A stretch of 64,000 nucleotides of DNA from Shimia litoralis (GCF_005518135.1 NZ_SULI01000004.1:150770-214769); one strand, 5' to 3'. Shown: positions 18,981-29,025, counted from the stretch's first letter. Notes: generated from the sequence alone by a model not told the origin. Program-made: numbers and translations.

Positions 18981-20669
18981 TCAGATTTCGTTGGCGAAAT
19001 GCTTCATTGTCAACCGGATGGGGTTTGGTGCCGCCTGCCCCAAGCCACAGATGGACGTATCCACCATCGCCTGCGACAGCTCTTCCAAAAGCCCTGTGTC
19101 CCATGTGTCAGATTGCATCAACTTCACAGCTTTTTCACAGCCAACACGACACGGCGTACATTGGCCACAGCTTTCGTCTTCAAAGAACCGCAACATATTT
19201 AGCGCGGCGTCACGTGCGCTGTCTTGGTCACCCAAAACCACAACCGCCGCAGACCCGATAAACGTGCCATGTGGTTGCAGCGTATCGAAATCCAACGGGA
19301 TATCGTGCATGCTTGCTGGCAAGAGCCCAGAAGACGGCCCCCCCGGCTGATAGGCCTTAAAGCTGTGTCCCTCGGCCATCCCACCACACGCCGCGATCAC
19401 ATCGGTAATGGTCGATCCAGCAGGCAGCAAATGCACGCCCGGATTTTTGACACGCCCAGACACAGAGTACGACCGAAGGCCTTTGCGTCCGTTCAGTTCA
19501 ACAGAGTTCAGGCATTCGGGTCCTTCGCGGCAAATCTTGGCCACCCACAACAGGGTTTCCACGTTGTGCACCAAGGTCGGACGGCCAAAGATGCCGACTT
19601 GCGCCACAAACGGCGGGCGATGGCGCGGTTCTCCACGCTTGCCCTCAATGGACTCGATCATCGCGCTTTCTTCGCCGCAAATATAGGCTCCTGCCCCGCG
19701 CCGCAGATCAATATACCCTTGCTCAACAATTCCAGCATCTTCCAAGGCTGCAATTTCGCGACGCAAGATCGCCAAAACTGCCGGATACTCGTCTCGCATA
19801 TAGATAAACGCTTTTTCGGCTTCGACAGCCCAAGCCGCCACCAGCATGCCCTCAAGGAACAGGTGCGGCGTGCGTTCAAGATAATAGCGGTCTTTAAAGG
19901 TCCCTGGCTCGCCTTCGTCACCGTTTACGGCCAAATATCGGGTGCCTTCGTTCATGCGAACAAAGCCCCATTTTTTGCCAGACGGGAAACCCGCCCCGCC
20001 CAAACCGCGCAGACCGGCCTCAAGAACCTTGTCTTGAACAGCTTCCCAGTCGCCATTGGCACGCAGATCTTTCAGGGTCTCGTATCCACCTTGGGCCACA
20101 TAGTCGGCAAAGGTTTCATAGTCGGGGATATGCGCGTGCGTATCATCCGCAGAGATTGCCGCCAGCACCTTTTCCGGTGTCGCATGGTCGATGTGGTTGT
20201 GCCCAATCTCTAGAACGGGCGCCGTATCACACCGCCCCATGCAAGGTGCGCGCAAGACCCGCACCTGAGCCGGATCAAGGCCGTCTTCGAGTGCGGCCTG
20301 CAATTGCTCGGCGCCCGCCAGTTCGCAAGACAACGAATCGCATACTCGGATTGTCAGAGCGGGCGGGGGTGTTTCACCATCTTTGACCACGTCGAAATGC
20401 GCATAAAAGCTGGCGACTTCGAAAATTTCAGCCTGCCCAAGACGCAGTTCTTCAGCAAGGGCGCGAATATGCGCCGTCGACAGATGACCAAAGGTATCCT
20501 GAATAAGATGCAGATACTCGATCAACATATCGCGTTTGCGAGGACCGTGCTCAAGCAACTCAACCACTTCGGCGTGCGCGACATCGTCTAACTGGCGGCC
20601 TTTGGGCGTTTTGCGCCCTTTGCCTTTGCCCGATTTCCAGATGCCCTTTTTGGCTTCATCCAGTGCCAT
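18981..20669 (-). CDS. NuoEF-fusion iron-sulfur flavoprotein, FdsB-like NAD-dependent formate dehydrogenase beta subunit
   Basis: A 562-residue fusion of a NuoE-type thioredoxin-like [2Fe-2S] domain and a NuoF-type FMN/NAD domain. The first part has the ferredoxin cysteines in CDSLSCELAG and APCMGRCDTAPV; the second has the NADH-binding GLRGLGGAGFPSGKKWGF, FMN-binding NGDEGEPGTFKDR, GAGAYICGEESAMIES and the [4Fe-4S] motif ESCGQCTPCRVGC. This architecture is that of the FdsB subunit of soluble NAD-dependent formate dehydrogenases or of hydrogenase diaphorase subunits. No molybdopterin alpha subunit, fdhD or gamma subunit lies beside it: the next gene is after a terminator and the upstream gene is divergent. 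The partner is presumably encoded elsewhere. Confidence 0.85.
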   Translation of the reverse strand: MALDEAKKGIWKSGKGKGRKTPKGRQLDDVAHAEVVELLEHGPRKRDMLIEYLHLIQDTFGHLSTAHIRALAEELRLGQAEIFEVASFYAHFDVVKDGETPPPALTIRVCDSLSCELAGAEQLQAALEDGLDPAQVRVLRAPCMGRCDTAPVLEIGHNHIDHATPEKVLAAISADDTHAHIPDYETFADYVAQGGYETLKDLRANGDWEAVQDKVLEAGLRGLGGAGFPSGKKWGFVRMNEGTRYLAVNGDEGEPGTFKDRYYLERTPHLFLEGMLVAAWAVEAEKAFIYMRDEYPAVLAILRREIAALEDAGIVEQGYIDLRRGAGAYICGEESAMIESIEGKRGEPRHRPPFVAQVGIFGRPTLVHNVETLLWVAKICREGPECLNSVELNGRKGLRSYSVSGRVKNPGVHLLPAGSTITDVIAACGGMAEGHSFKAYQPGGPSSGLLPASMHDIPLDFDTLQPHGTFIGSAAVVVLGDQDSARDAALNMLRFFEDESCGQCTPCRVGCEKAVKLMQSDTWDTGLLEELSQAMVDTSICGLGQAAPNPIRLTMKHFANEI

Positions 20670-20744
20670 TGCGGCCTCCCGTGATCTGCTATTTCCGAAA
20701 CACTACCCTTTTGGACGGGGGGGCGACGTGGTCAAAAGCGACAT

Positions 20745-20760
20745 GCATACGCCCGTATGC
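20745..20760. promoter_or_regulatory. Palindromic candidate operator between FdsB-like gene and alkB-like gene
   Basis: GCATACG-CC-CGTATGC is a perfect 7-bp inverted repeat with a 2-bp centre, in the 190-nt divergent intergenic region. Its symmetry and location are consistent with a regulator binding site. No matching regulator gene is adjacent. Confidence 0.4.
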
Positions 20761-20859
20761 GTTAGGAATTCTGTTTCCTTTGAACCTCACCCCTCATTGT
20801 ATCCATGCGCAACCTGTGAGCAAACTATGGATCACTGGAACGTGTCACGAGGCGCTACA

Positions 20860-21900
20860 ATGCTCTGGTTTTCCATTGCCACCATATCACCTGTTCTTTT
20901 TCTAGCGATGGCTGGCACCGTTGGGGGCCTCTGGTGTGCTGTGGCGTTGATCTATCTAACCGGGTTTACCTATTTCATGGATCGCATCGTGCACGGGACC
21001 GTGGCACGTCGGGCTGCGTCGGGTGAATTTCCTGTCGGCGAGGAGCTCGCCATTTTTCTGGGCCTGTCCCATCTGGTTTTACTGTGCATTGCTCTTTATG
21101 CGCTGGCAGGCCCCAGTGGTTTGAGCTGGACCGAGCGCGTCGCGTGCTTCTTTGCATTTGGCTTGTTCTTTGGACAGGTCAGCAATGCCAACGCGCACGA
21201 GTTGATCCACAAACAGGCGAAATGGCCGCGCCGACTTGGCAAAGCCGTCTATATATCGTTGCTATTTGGGCATCATGCCTCGGCACATCCCAAAGTTCAT
21301 CATGTTTGGGTTGCGACTCCGATGGACCCAAATAGCCCCGCAAAAGGCCAGAACTTTTATCAGTTTTGGATGCGTGCTTGGGTCGGATCATTTTGCAAAG
21401 GCTGGATGGCCGAAACACGTCTGCGCGCGCGCAAGACCACACCGCCGCATTTCTGGAGCCACCCCTATGTGACGTATATCGCCGGAGGCCTGTGTGTCGC
21501 GTATTTGACCCATGCCGTCATGGGCCTTGGCGGTTTAGTTGCACTGGTGTTGCTCACCGGATATGCCCAAATGCAATTGCTGATCTCTGATTATGTTCAG
21601 CACTATGGCCTTGCACGCGAACGCGGTGCGGACGGCCGATTTGGACCAGTCTCTGCACAACACAGCTGGAACGCACCCCAATTCTTTTCAAGCGCCCTTA
21701 TGCTGAACGCGCCCCGACATTCAGACCATCACATGCATCCGCTCAAGACATATCCGTCTCTGGATCTTGATCCGACAGAGATGCCCACGTTGCCCCGTTC
21801 CCTGCCCGTTATGGGGCTTTTGGCGCTTTGGCCACAAAAATGGCGCGCAGTGATGGACCCGAAATTGGCAGCTTTGCGCCAATCACACACCATCCCCTAG
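20860..21900 (+). CDS. alkB: AlkB-type alkane 1-monooxygenase / fatty acid desaturase-like membrane di-iron enzyme
   Basis: An integral-membrane non-haem di-iron oxygenase that would hydroxylate terminal alkane carbons using electrons from rubredoxin or ferredoxin. Histidine boxes are present in order: NANAHELIHKQ, GHHASAHPKVHHVW, the DYVQHYGL motif and NAPRHSDHHMHPLKTYP. Hydrophobic helices precede the first box. I chose ATG 20860 (346 residues, GAGG seven bases upstream); ATG 20827 is an alternative and the frame extends further up without need. No rubredoxin gene is adjacent; a [2Fe-2S] ferredoxin is encoded 7 kb away. Substrate chain length cannot be predicted. Confidence 0.85.
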   Translation: MLWFSIATISPVLFLAMAGTVGGLWCAVALIYLTGFTYFMDRIVHGTVARRAASGEFPVGEELAIFLGLSHLVLLCIALYALAGPSGLSWTERVACFFAFGLFFGQVSNANAHELIHKQAKWPRRLGKAVYISLLFGHHASAHPKVHHVWVATPMDPNSPAKGQNFYQFWMRAWVGSFCKGWMAETRLRARKTTPPHFWSHPYVTYIAGGLCVAYLTHAVMGLGGLVALVLLTGYAQMQLLISDYVQHYGLARERGADGRFGPVSAQHSWNAPQFFSSALMLNAPRHSDHHMHPLKTYPSLDLDPTEMPTLPRSLPVMGLLALWPQKWRAVMDPKLAALRQSHTIP

Positions 21901-21932
21901 ATTCACGTCCCATGCTGGGCCAACATCCCTGC

Positions 21933-22325
21933 ATGAAAACACTCTGTACGCTTTTGATCTGCCTTGGTCTGCCTGCATTGGCCGAAACACCTATGACCGG
22001 ACCGCAATTCGACGCATATACGCAGGGCAAGACCTTGTTTTATGGCAATAACGGTCAGCACTATGGGGCCGAAGAATATCTATCGAACCGAGGTGTCCGC
22101 TGGTCTTTTCTGGATGGTAAATGCAAAGAGGGCTATTGGTATCCAGATCATCAGAGCATTTGCTTTGTGTATGAAGACAACCCTGCCCCGCAATGCTGGA
22201 AGTTCTTTTTGAGAGGCGGCAAGTTGCTGGCCGAGTTCACCTCAGACAGCACCGCAACCAACTTGTACGAAGTGGATCATGGCGACACGCAAATGCTCTG
22301 CCTTGGACCCGAAGTCGGGGTCTAG
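21933..22325 (+). CDS. Small exported protein of unknown function
   Basis: A 130-residue protein beginning with a signal peptide (MKTLCTLLICLGLPALAETP). The mature part is rich in aromatic residues and cysteines (GKCKEGYWYPDHQSICFVYE, PQCWKFF, MLCLGPE), suggesting a compact disulfide-bonded periplasmic domain. ATG 21912 is an in-frame alternative. I do not recognise a named family, though similar small DUF995-like proteins occur in Rhodobacterales. It lies 32 nt after alkB on the same strand and may be co-transcribed. Confidence 0.7.
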   Translation: MKTLCTLLICLGLPALAETPMTGPQFDAYTQGKTLFYGNNGQHYGAEEYLSNRGVRWSFLDGKCKEGYWYPDHQSICFVYEDNPAPQCWKFFLRGGKLLAEFTSDSTATNLYEVDHGDTQMLCLGPEVGV

Positions 22326-22352
22326 GCCACATGACCACGGCGATGCCCTGCC

Positions 22353-23837
22353 CTAAAAAAGGCTGCCTTGGTCGGGTTTATCCTGTGGTTTTGCTGGTTT
22401 CTTGACAGGAGACTTCCCCCCAAGCTTGATCCGTTTGTCCGCAAATTGAATTTCAATCTCGGATGCCTTCTTGGCCGAAACGGAATCGGTCACGACTTTA
22501 TTATCGCCCCAAACAACTGCGTACCCACGATCAAGCGTGGCTTGATACCCAAGCGTGGTACGCATCCGTTCCAGATGCTCAAGTTTATCTGAGAGTGTGC
22601 GCACCTGTCGCTGCCCGGTATCTGACAGCCGCCGAGACAGGGCCTCGAGCTTGTCGCGCCGACGCAGATTTTCACGCACCAAGGTCGCGGCGCTCAAACG
22701 GTCTGCACGACGTCCCAATGCTTGACGCTTGGTGTCGATCATACGTGTCAAGGTCGATGCCCGCAGCGACCCGCTTGACTGGCTCAGCGCCACCTTGCGG
22801 GTTTGCACACCCGCAATAAGCGCCTGTGGCAACCGGTTTGCGATGTGATCCAGACGTTGCGACGGAGTTTGCAGCAAACTGTCAGCACGGGGCAAGGCAC
22901 GCGCCACATCCTGAAGGCGCTGACCCCGACGCGTCACCCCATCACCCATGGCCCGCGTCAGCCGCGCACCCTGTTCATCGACCCACCCCATCAGGTCAAG
23001 CCGGACAGGAACCGCCATTTCAGCAGCCGCTGTCGGCGTGGGGGCACGCCGATCCGAGACAAAATCAATAAGCGTGGTATCGGTTTCGTGACCAACTGCC
23101 GAAATCAACGGGATGTCAGACGCCGCCGCCGCGCGGGCGACAATTTCTTCGTTAAATCCCCAGAGGTCCTCGATACTGCCGCCACCACGCGCCACGATCA
23201 ACAAATCAGGGCGCGGCATGGCACCGCCAACCGACAGTTTGTTAAACCCTTCGATGGCGCGGGCCACTTGTGGGGCACATTGGTCGCCTTGCACAGCGAC
23301 TGGCCAAATCAACACCTTGCGCGGAAAGCGATCCCGCAACCGGTGCAAAATATCGCGAATGACAGCACCGCTGGGCGAGGTCACAACCCCGATGACCTCT
23401 GGCAAATACGGCAGCGGGGCCTTGCGGCTTTGGTCAAACAATCCTTCTGCGGCCAGCAGCTTCTTGCGTTTTTCGAGCATGGCCATCAGGGCGCCTTCGC
23501 CCGCAACGGTCACATCATCCACATTCAGTTGATATTTGGATTGGGATCCAAATGTGGTCAGCTTGCCGGTCACGATCACTTCCATACCCTCTTCGGGCAT
23601 GACAGACAGACGTGACACCTGCCCCTTCCAACTGACGGCGGCGATCACCGACCGATCATCTTTGACATCAAAATACAAATGCCCCGAACGGGCCAACATG
23701 GTGCGGCCCACTTCGCCCCGCACGCGGACACGCCCAAAGGCACCTTCGATGGTGCGTTTGAGCGCGCTCGAAATTTCGGTGACGCTAAATTCGGGGGCAT
23801 TTTCGCCCTCGGCTGGAGAATCGATGAGGTCGGACAT
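22353..23837 (-). CDS. xseA: Exodeoxyribonuclease VII large subunit
   Basis: The catalytic and DNA-binding subunit of exonuclease VII, which degrades single-stranded DNA. From ATG 23837 (GCGAGG upstream) it has 494 residues: an N-terminal OB-fold (VRVRGEVGRTMLARSGHLYFDVKDD), the catalytic core with VVTSPSGAVIRDILHRLRDRFP, RGGGSIEDLWGFNEE and SAVGHETDTTLIDFVSD, and a coiled-coil C-terminal region. The C-terminal tail is lysine-rich. It diverges from purD across 74 nt. xseB is not in the window. Confidence 0.96.
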   Translation of the reverse strand: MSDLIDSPAEGENAPEFSVTEISSALKRTIEGAFGRVRVRGEVGRTMLARSGHLYFDVKDDRSVIAAVSWKGQVSRLSVMPEEGMEVIVTGKLTTFGSQSKYQLNVDDVTVAGEGALMAMLEKRKKLLAAEGLFDQSRKAPLPYLPEVIGVVTSPSGAVIRDILHRLRDRFPRKVLIWPVAVQGDQCAPQVARAIEGFNKLSVGGAMPRPDLLIVARGGGSIEDLWGFNEEIVARAAAASDIPLISAVGHETDTTLIDFVSDRRAPTPTAAAEMAVPVRLDLMGWVDEQGARLTRAMGDGVTRRGQRLQDVARALPRADSLLQTPSQRLDHIANRLPQALIAGVQTRKVALSQSSGSLRASTLTRMIDTKRQALGRRADRLSAATLVRENLRRRDKLEALSRRLSDTGQRQVRTLSDKLEHLERMRTTLGYQATLDRGYAVVWGDNKVVTDSVSAKKASEIEIQFADKRIKLGGKSPVKKPAKPQDKPDQGSLF

Positions 23838-23911
23838 TTGGCCTCGCTTGTGCAACTGCTCGGCACAGCTTAGAACGCCCAAAGACGAAGGCCAAGCAGA
23901 AGGGGCATCCC

Positions 23912-25174
23912 ATGAACATTCTTATTCTCGGCAGCGGTGGACGCGAGCATGCGCTGGCATGGGCAGTGATGCAAAACCCGAAATGCGACAAGCTGATCGT
24001 CGCCCCCGGAAACGCCGGTATTGCCCAGATCGCCGATTGTGCAAGCTTTGACATCGACAACGGCACCGCGGTGGTAAACTTTGTCGAAGAAAACGCCATC
24101 GACTTTGTGATCATCGGCCCAGAAGCCCCTTTGGCCAACGGGGTTGCGGATCGCCTGCGTGATGCGGGTGTTCTGGTCTTTGGCCCCTCAGAGGCCGCCG
24201 CACGTCTGGAAGCCTCCAAGAGCTTTACCAAAGAAATCTGTGATGCAGCTAACGCTCCTACAGCGGCCTATGGTCACTTTACCGATGCGGATGCGGCCAA
24301 AGCGCATATCCGCAAAAACGGCGCGCCAATCGTGGTCAAGGCGGATGGGCTGGCCGCAGGCAAAGGCGTGATCGTCGCCATGGACGAAGCCACAGCCCTT
24401 GAGGCCATTGATGACATGTTTGGCGGTGCATTTGGCGGCGCGGGCGCAGAGGTCGTGATCGAGGAATTCATGGAGGGCGAGGAAGCGTCGTTCTTTATTC
24501 TGTGTGATGGTAAAACCGCATTGCCGGTTGGGACAGCCCAAGACCACAAACGTGTGGGCGAAGGTGATACCGGCCCAAATACTGGCGGCATGGGCGCCTA
24601 TTCTCCGGCTCCGGTTCTGACGGATGACATTGCGCAAAAAGCGCTTGATCAGATTGTCCAACCCACCATCGATGAAATGGCCAAACGCGGCACCCCATAC
24701 CAAGGTGTTCTGTATGTGGGATTGATGATCAAAGACGGTCAGCCGCGTCTGGTCGAATACAACGTACGCTTTGGCGACCCTGAATGTCAGGTTCTGATGA
24801 TGCGCCTAGGTGCACAAGCGCTTGATCTGCTGCAAGCCGCCGCCGAAGAACGATTGGCTGATACGCAGGTGAACTGGGGGGATGACCACGCCATTACCGT
24901 TGTCATGGCCGCAAATGGCTATCCCGGGTCGTATGAAAAGGGAACTGTCATCAAGGGCCTAGGGGATATTCCGCAGGACAGTAAAAACATGGTATTTCAT
25001 GCGGGCACCACGGCCAAAGACGGGATGATTACCGCAACTGGTGGACGTGTTCTGAATGTGACGGCGCGCGGCTCCAGCCTAAAGGACGCCCGTGATCGCG
25101 CCTATGCCATGGTGGATCAAATCGACTGGCCAGAAGGGTTCTATCGGTCTGACATCGGGTGGCGTGCTCTCTAA
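23912..25174 (+). CDS. purD: Phosphoribosylamine-glycine ligase
   Basis: GAR synthetase, the second step of purine synthesis, joining glycine to 5-phosphoribosylamine with ATP. The 420-residue protein matches the family length and carries the N-terminal MNILILGSGGREHALAWA, the ATP-grasp motifs (VKADGLAAGKGVIVA, EEFMEGEEASFF) and PNTGGMGAYSPAP with the metal-binding E/N region in YNVRFGDPECQ. ATG 23912 follows GAAGGGG. Transcribed singly, divergent from xseA. Confidence 0.97.
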   Translation: MNILILGSGGREHALAWAVMQNPKCDKLIVAPGNAGIAQIADCASFDIDNGTAVVNFVEENAIDFVIIGPEAPLANGVADRLRDAGVLVFGPSEAAARLEASKSFTKEICDAANAPTAAYGHFTDADAAKAHIRKNGAPIVVKADGLAAGKGVIVAMDEATALEAIDDMFGGAFGGAGAEVVIEEFMEGEEASFFILCDGKTALPVGTAQDHKRVGEGDTGPNTGGMGAYSPAPVLTDDIAQKALDQIVQPTIDEMAKRGTPYQGVLYVGLMIKDGQPRLVEYNVRFGDPECQVLMMRLGAQALDLLQAAAEERLADTQVNWGDDHAITVVMAANGYPGSYEKGTVIKGLGDIPQDSKNMVFHAGTTAKDGMITATGGRVLNVTARGSSLKDARDRAYAMVDQIDWPEGFYRSDIGWRAL

Positions 25175-25298
25175 ACCAAAACCCGGCCTGCGCTCGGCTC
25201 AGGGCTGCTCTTGCTTCGAGGTGAGAGCAGCATAACGCTCGTTGGCATGCAACGCTGCTGAATCGCAGATTGCGCCCTGTGGCAAGCGCGGCAATCAC

Positions 25299-26009
25299 AT
25301 GTGCCAGGTTTGCATGCACCAACATGGTCAAACAAATTGCGCACTGGCCAGACACGGTCTATCGTACAGGAAATCAACAGATTTTCGAGGCCACACCATC
25401 TCTGACTTACCCTCAATTGACGCAGCCTATCAGGACCGCGACTTTGCGAATTTGGCATTCGCCTATGCACCCATTGGCTTGGTAGTGACTGAAAGCAGAG
25501 TTATCAGAGACTGCAACCCAACCTTTGCGGCAATGTTTGGATATGAACGCGAAGAATTGCAGGATCACACGTTTGCGACCCTATATCCAACACAGGAAGA
25601 ATTCGCGAACATCCGACACCGTGGCATCCAAGAATTACGCGAGACCAACCAGTATTGGGATGAACGCGTGATGATGCGCAACGGGGGCGATCTGTTTTGG
25701 TGTCGGGTTCGGGGGCATTCCTTTACGCCCGAAGACCCTTTGACACGCGCAGTCTGGAGCTTTGCCGACCTCAGTGACTCGCGCCCCTATCACCCTTTGA
25801 CACGGCGAGAGCGCGAAGTGTTTTCATTGATGGGGGAAGGCCTGACCAGCAAGGAAATCGCGATCAAGCTCCAGATGTCCAATCGCACAGTGGAGGTCCA
25901 CCGCGCGAACCTGCTCAAAAAATTCGGTGCCAGCAATACCGCAGGCTTGTTTCAGTCGCTTGGCGCCATCGGCAGCAACCATATCGCATCAACCAGCACC
26001 AACCGATAA
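25299..26009 (+). CDS. PAS domain - LuxR-type HTH response regulator-like transcription factor
   Basis: A transcription factor with an N-terminal PAS sensor domain (FAYAPIGLVVTESRVIRDCNPTF and the FGYEREELQ helix) and a C-terminal LuxR/GerE HTH domain (LTRREREVFSLMGEGLTSKEIA through VEVHRANLLKKFG). There is no receiver or kinase domain, so it is a one-component sensor-regulator; the ligand is unknown. The N-terminus is uncertain: ATG 25242 and 25299 have no good ribosome site, whereas an ATC at 25398 has GAGG seven bases upstream and sits where I would expect related proteins to start. No adjacent gene is an obvious target. Confidence 0.8.
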   Translation: MCQVCMHQHGQTNCALARHGLSYRKSTDFRGHTISDLPSIDAAYQDRDFANLAFAYAPIGLVVTESRVIRDCNPTFAAMFGYEREELQDHTFATLYPTQEEFANIRHRGIQELRETNQYWDERVMMRNGGDLFWCRVRGHSFTPEDPLTRAVWSFADLSDSRPYHPLTRREREVFSLMGEGLTSKEIAIKLQMSNRTVEVHRANLLKKFGASNTAGLFQSLGAIGSNHIASTSTNR

Positions 26010-26079
26010 CAATCTGGGCATTTGTATTCTTGCGATTGCACTGTAACCTTGGGGCACTGACACGATGCTCGGAGGCTTA

Positions 26080-27663
26080 ATGCGTATTCTTTCCCGCCTG
26101 CTCGCTCTGGTTTTGACATGCTGGATCGCCGTTCCAAGCTTTGCTGCCGATATTCGAATTTTGCCACAGAACCCCTATGATGACGGGCGGTTACGGCTTT
26201 TGAACCTGAATCCGGCCTATATTGGCGCGGACGGTATGATTCAGAGATATGGCCCGCCCCCGAACTTGGATGTGCTGACCGAAAAATGGCGTTGGGCCTT
26301 TGATGGAGGGCTATCGGGTGACGGTGCGCACACCTATGAAACGCTTCATATGCCCGCCGCATTCGGAAGTCTGCGCGCGGGGCGCGTCGTGCATGTGTCG
26401 GGGCAGATCGCCAAAGGGGATGCGGATCGTCTCGCGGCACTGGTGCGTGATGCCGGGCTTTCAAACTGTTTGTCGGCTGGATACTGCCCCTTTACCAATG
26501 TCATTTCACTGGATTCGCCTGGCGGAAATTTTGCAGAGGCGCTCCGCATGGCGGAACTGGTCCGCGCCGAGAACTTTGTGACCGTTCTTGGTGGAAACAC
26601 GCGGTGTGAAAGTGCTTGTGCTCTGGTCTTTCTGGCAGGTCTCACAACATACGAAGGATTTTTCTTTCCCCGTCGTTTCGCGCATATCACCGCGCAACTT
26701 GGCGTGCACCAACCTGCTCTCACCTTACCGGAAAGAACATATTCGGCATCAGAGGTGAACACGATCCTTGCTCTTCTGTCGACATCAACCAATCGGGTCA
26801 CGCAACTGTTCTTGCAATCGGGTGTCTCGATTGGCCTGCTGGATGCGATGTATGCAACGCCCGCAAACGCGATGCACCGATTGGGCCCAATCGAGATGGC
26901 CGGCGAGCATATTCACCTGATTGCAAAGGCTAAGGACACGCAATCCGATCTGGTTGGCGCGCTTTCGGCAACGCGCGGGGCCGCGTTGGCCTATTGTGGT
27001 CAACAATTTCGCGCGATGCATAAGACCTCGAGCATGGATATCATCCACAACCTTCAAGTTGACGTGAACAGCTTTATCACCTTTGAAGCAGGTCGGAATT
27101 TTGCCTGTATGGGCATTCGCCAACCCGACAACACTTGGAACACACACGTCTGTGGTCCGACCTATTGCGGGCTATCTGGATATGGGCAGGTGTCCTTCAT
27201 GCAAAAGCCCACAACGCTGAAATACTATGACCAGATGGACTCGATCGCAGTGGGCATAGATAACACTGAACTGGGCATCGCGATCAAGGATTTCGCCCAT
27301 CGCGGGGCGCTGTTGGCCTACGTGCGCGAGTTCGCAAAAGACGATTACTGGCATTTTGCGCCGGTACCATTAACCGCCGCGCAAATCACGACCCCTGCGG
27401 AATATTGCGGGGTTCTGGATGACGCAAACCCAGAACTTGTACGCCAAGTTCAGGCAAAGTTGAACGCGCTGGGGATCAACGTAGGGCGGCCCGACGGTTC
27501 TCCGGGCGGCAATACCCGCAAAGGAATAATGCGCGCCCATGAACAGCTGCTCGGTCAAAGCAACTCTGAGGGGCGGATCACGCCAAACTTGCTGGTTGTC
27601 TTGGGTATATCACGAGATGCCCAAGAGCGATTCCGCTTTTGCGCGTCGACGTATACGCACTAA
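26080..27663 (+). CDS. Periplasmic ClpP/SppA-fold protein with C-terminal peptidoglycan-binding domain
   Basis: A 527-residue exported protein with a signal peptide (MRILSRLLALVLTCW, ending SFAAD). Residues about 100-215 resemble the COG3904-type periplasmic ClpP-fold: ISLDSPGGNFAEALRMAELV, then RCESACALVFLAG with a candidate nucleophile Ser178, and LGVHQPAL with a candidate catalytic His210. Residues about 450-520 resemble a peptidoglycan-binding repeat (VQAKLNALGINVGRPDGSPGGNTRKGI). Several cysteines in the middle suggest disulfides. ATG 26080 has GGAGG directly upstream; ATG 26065 is less well placed. It may be an envelope protease or a binding protein. It is transcribed alone. Confidence 0.75.
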   Translation: MRILSRLLALVLTCWIAVPSFAADIRILPQNPYDDGRLRLLNLNPAYIGADGMIQRYGPPPNLDVLTEKWRWAFDGGLSGDGAHTYETLHMPAAFGSLRAGRVVHVSGQIAKGDADRLAALVRDAGLSNCLSAGYCPFTNVISLDSPGGNFAEALRMAELVRAENFVTVLGGNTRCESACALVFLAGLTTYEGFFFPRRFAHITAQLGVHQPALTLPERTYSASEVNTILALLSTSTNRVTQLFLQSGVSIGLLDAMYATPANAMHRLGPIEMAGEHIHLIAKAKDTQSDLVGALSATRGAALAYCGQQFRAMHKTSSMDIIHNLQVDVNSFITFEAGRNFACMGIRQPDNTWNTHVCGPTYCGLSGYGQVSFMQKPTTLKYYDQMDSIAVGIDNTELGIAIKDFAHRGALLAYVREFAKDDYWHFAPVPLTAAQITTPAEYCGVLDDANPELVRQVQAKLNALGINVGRPDGSPGGNTRKGIMRAHEQLLGQSNSEGRITPNLLVVLGISRDAQERFRFCASTYTH

Positions 27664-27676
27664 TTTGCTGTTCGGA

Positions 27677-28437
27677 TTATTCGCTTGGACAGGCCAATGC
27701 TGTCACCAGACTCGCGCGGCCACGATACGCGCCAATGTCACGACTGTGAGTGCGTGTGCCATCAAATGATGTGGCCATGATCCGGCTCCAATCACGATTG
27801 ACCGTGATCATCTCAATCTTGGCCTCACACGCGCGAAGCCCCCCTGAAATATAGTCTTGCCCAATTTTGTGATTGGTCAGCCCTTGCTGATCCCAAAGAT
27901 GCACAAGCGCCCCGCCCTGAAAACGCCAGACCCTAAGCGTGCGCGCGAGGTGTGGGCGGTCTATATACGCAAGCTCGATCTGGCCATCTCCATCCAAATC
28001 CGCTGCTCCGATGGGCGCAAGCCATCTGTGCGTACGTCCGATAAACGGTGTCGCTGCAATCAACCCTTGTGCACCATAAACCGAAAGGCGTGCGCCTTTT
28101 GAAAGATCGGTCTCAATCGCGATCACCTCTGGGGCACCATCTCCGTCAACATCGGCTAATCGGGGTGCCACATCCTCAAAGACACGCGTGTCGGGCAAGC
28201 GAATGCGCACGGTGCGCCCGTCACCCAACTTTAGAACCAAGCTTTCAAACTCGATTGCGTCTCCAAGAATGCCGTGATCGTATCGCGTCGTGGGGTCTGC
28301 ATAGGTTGCGGACATGATTTCGGCATTTGCCACAGCCCCCAAGGCCATAACAGCCAGCCACGCGCTCAAGACGTGCCGCACGCGGCGCGCGTGTGTTTTC
28401 AGGGCGCGCACACCGAGACGCCGCGCCCCGTTCCACA

Positions 28438-28438
<1 letters not shown>
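27677..28438 (-). CDS. Exported VCBS/FG-GAP repeat protein
   Basis: A 253-residue protein with a basic N-terminus and hydrophobic segment (VLSAWLAVMALGAVANAE), likely a signal peptide. Two calcium-binding VCBS/FG-GAP-like repeats are visible, LADVDGDGAPEVIAIE and AADLDGDGQIELAYID, typical of beta-propeller blades; the rest is beta-rich. Its ATG overlaps the ferredoxin stop by one base (TGATG), so the two are translationally coupled. The function is unknown; exported propellers of this type often bind proteins or sugars. Confidence 0.75.

Positions 28439-29025
<587 letters not shown>

Noticed and set aside
19224..20213. Plus-strand frame of 329 codons opposite the FdsB-like gene
   Set aside because: Antisense to a clear NuoEF-type gene, with no recognisable domain or ribosome site.
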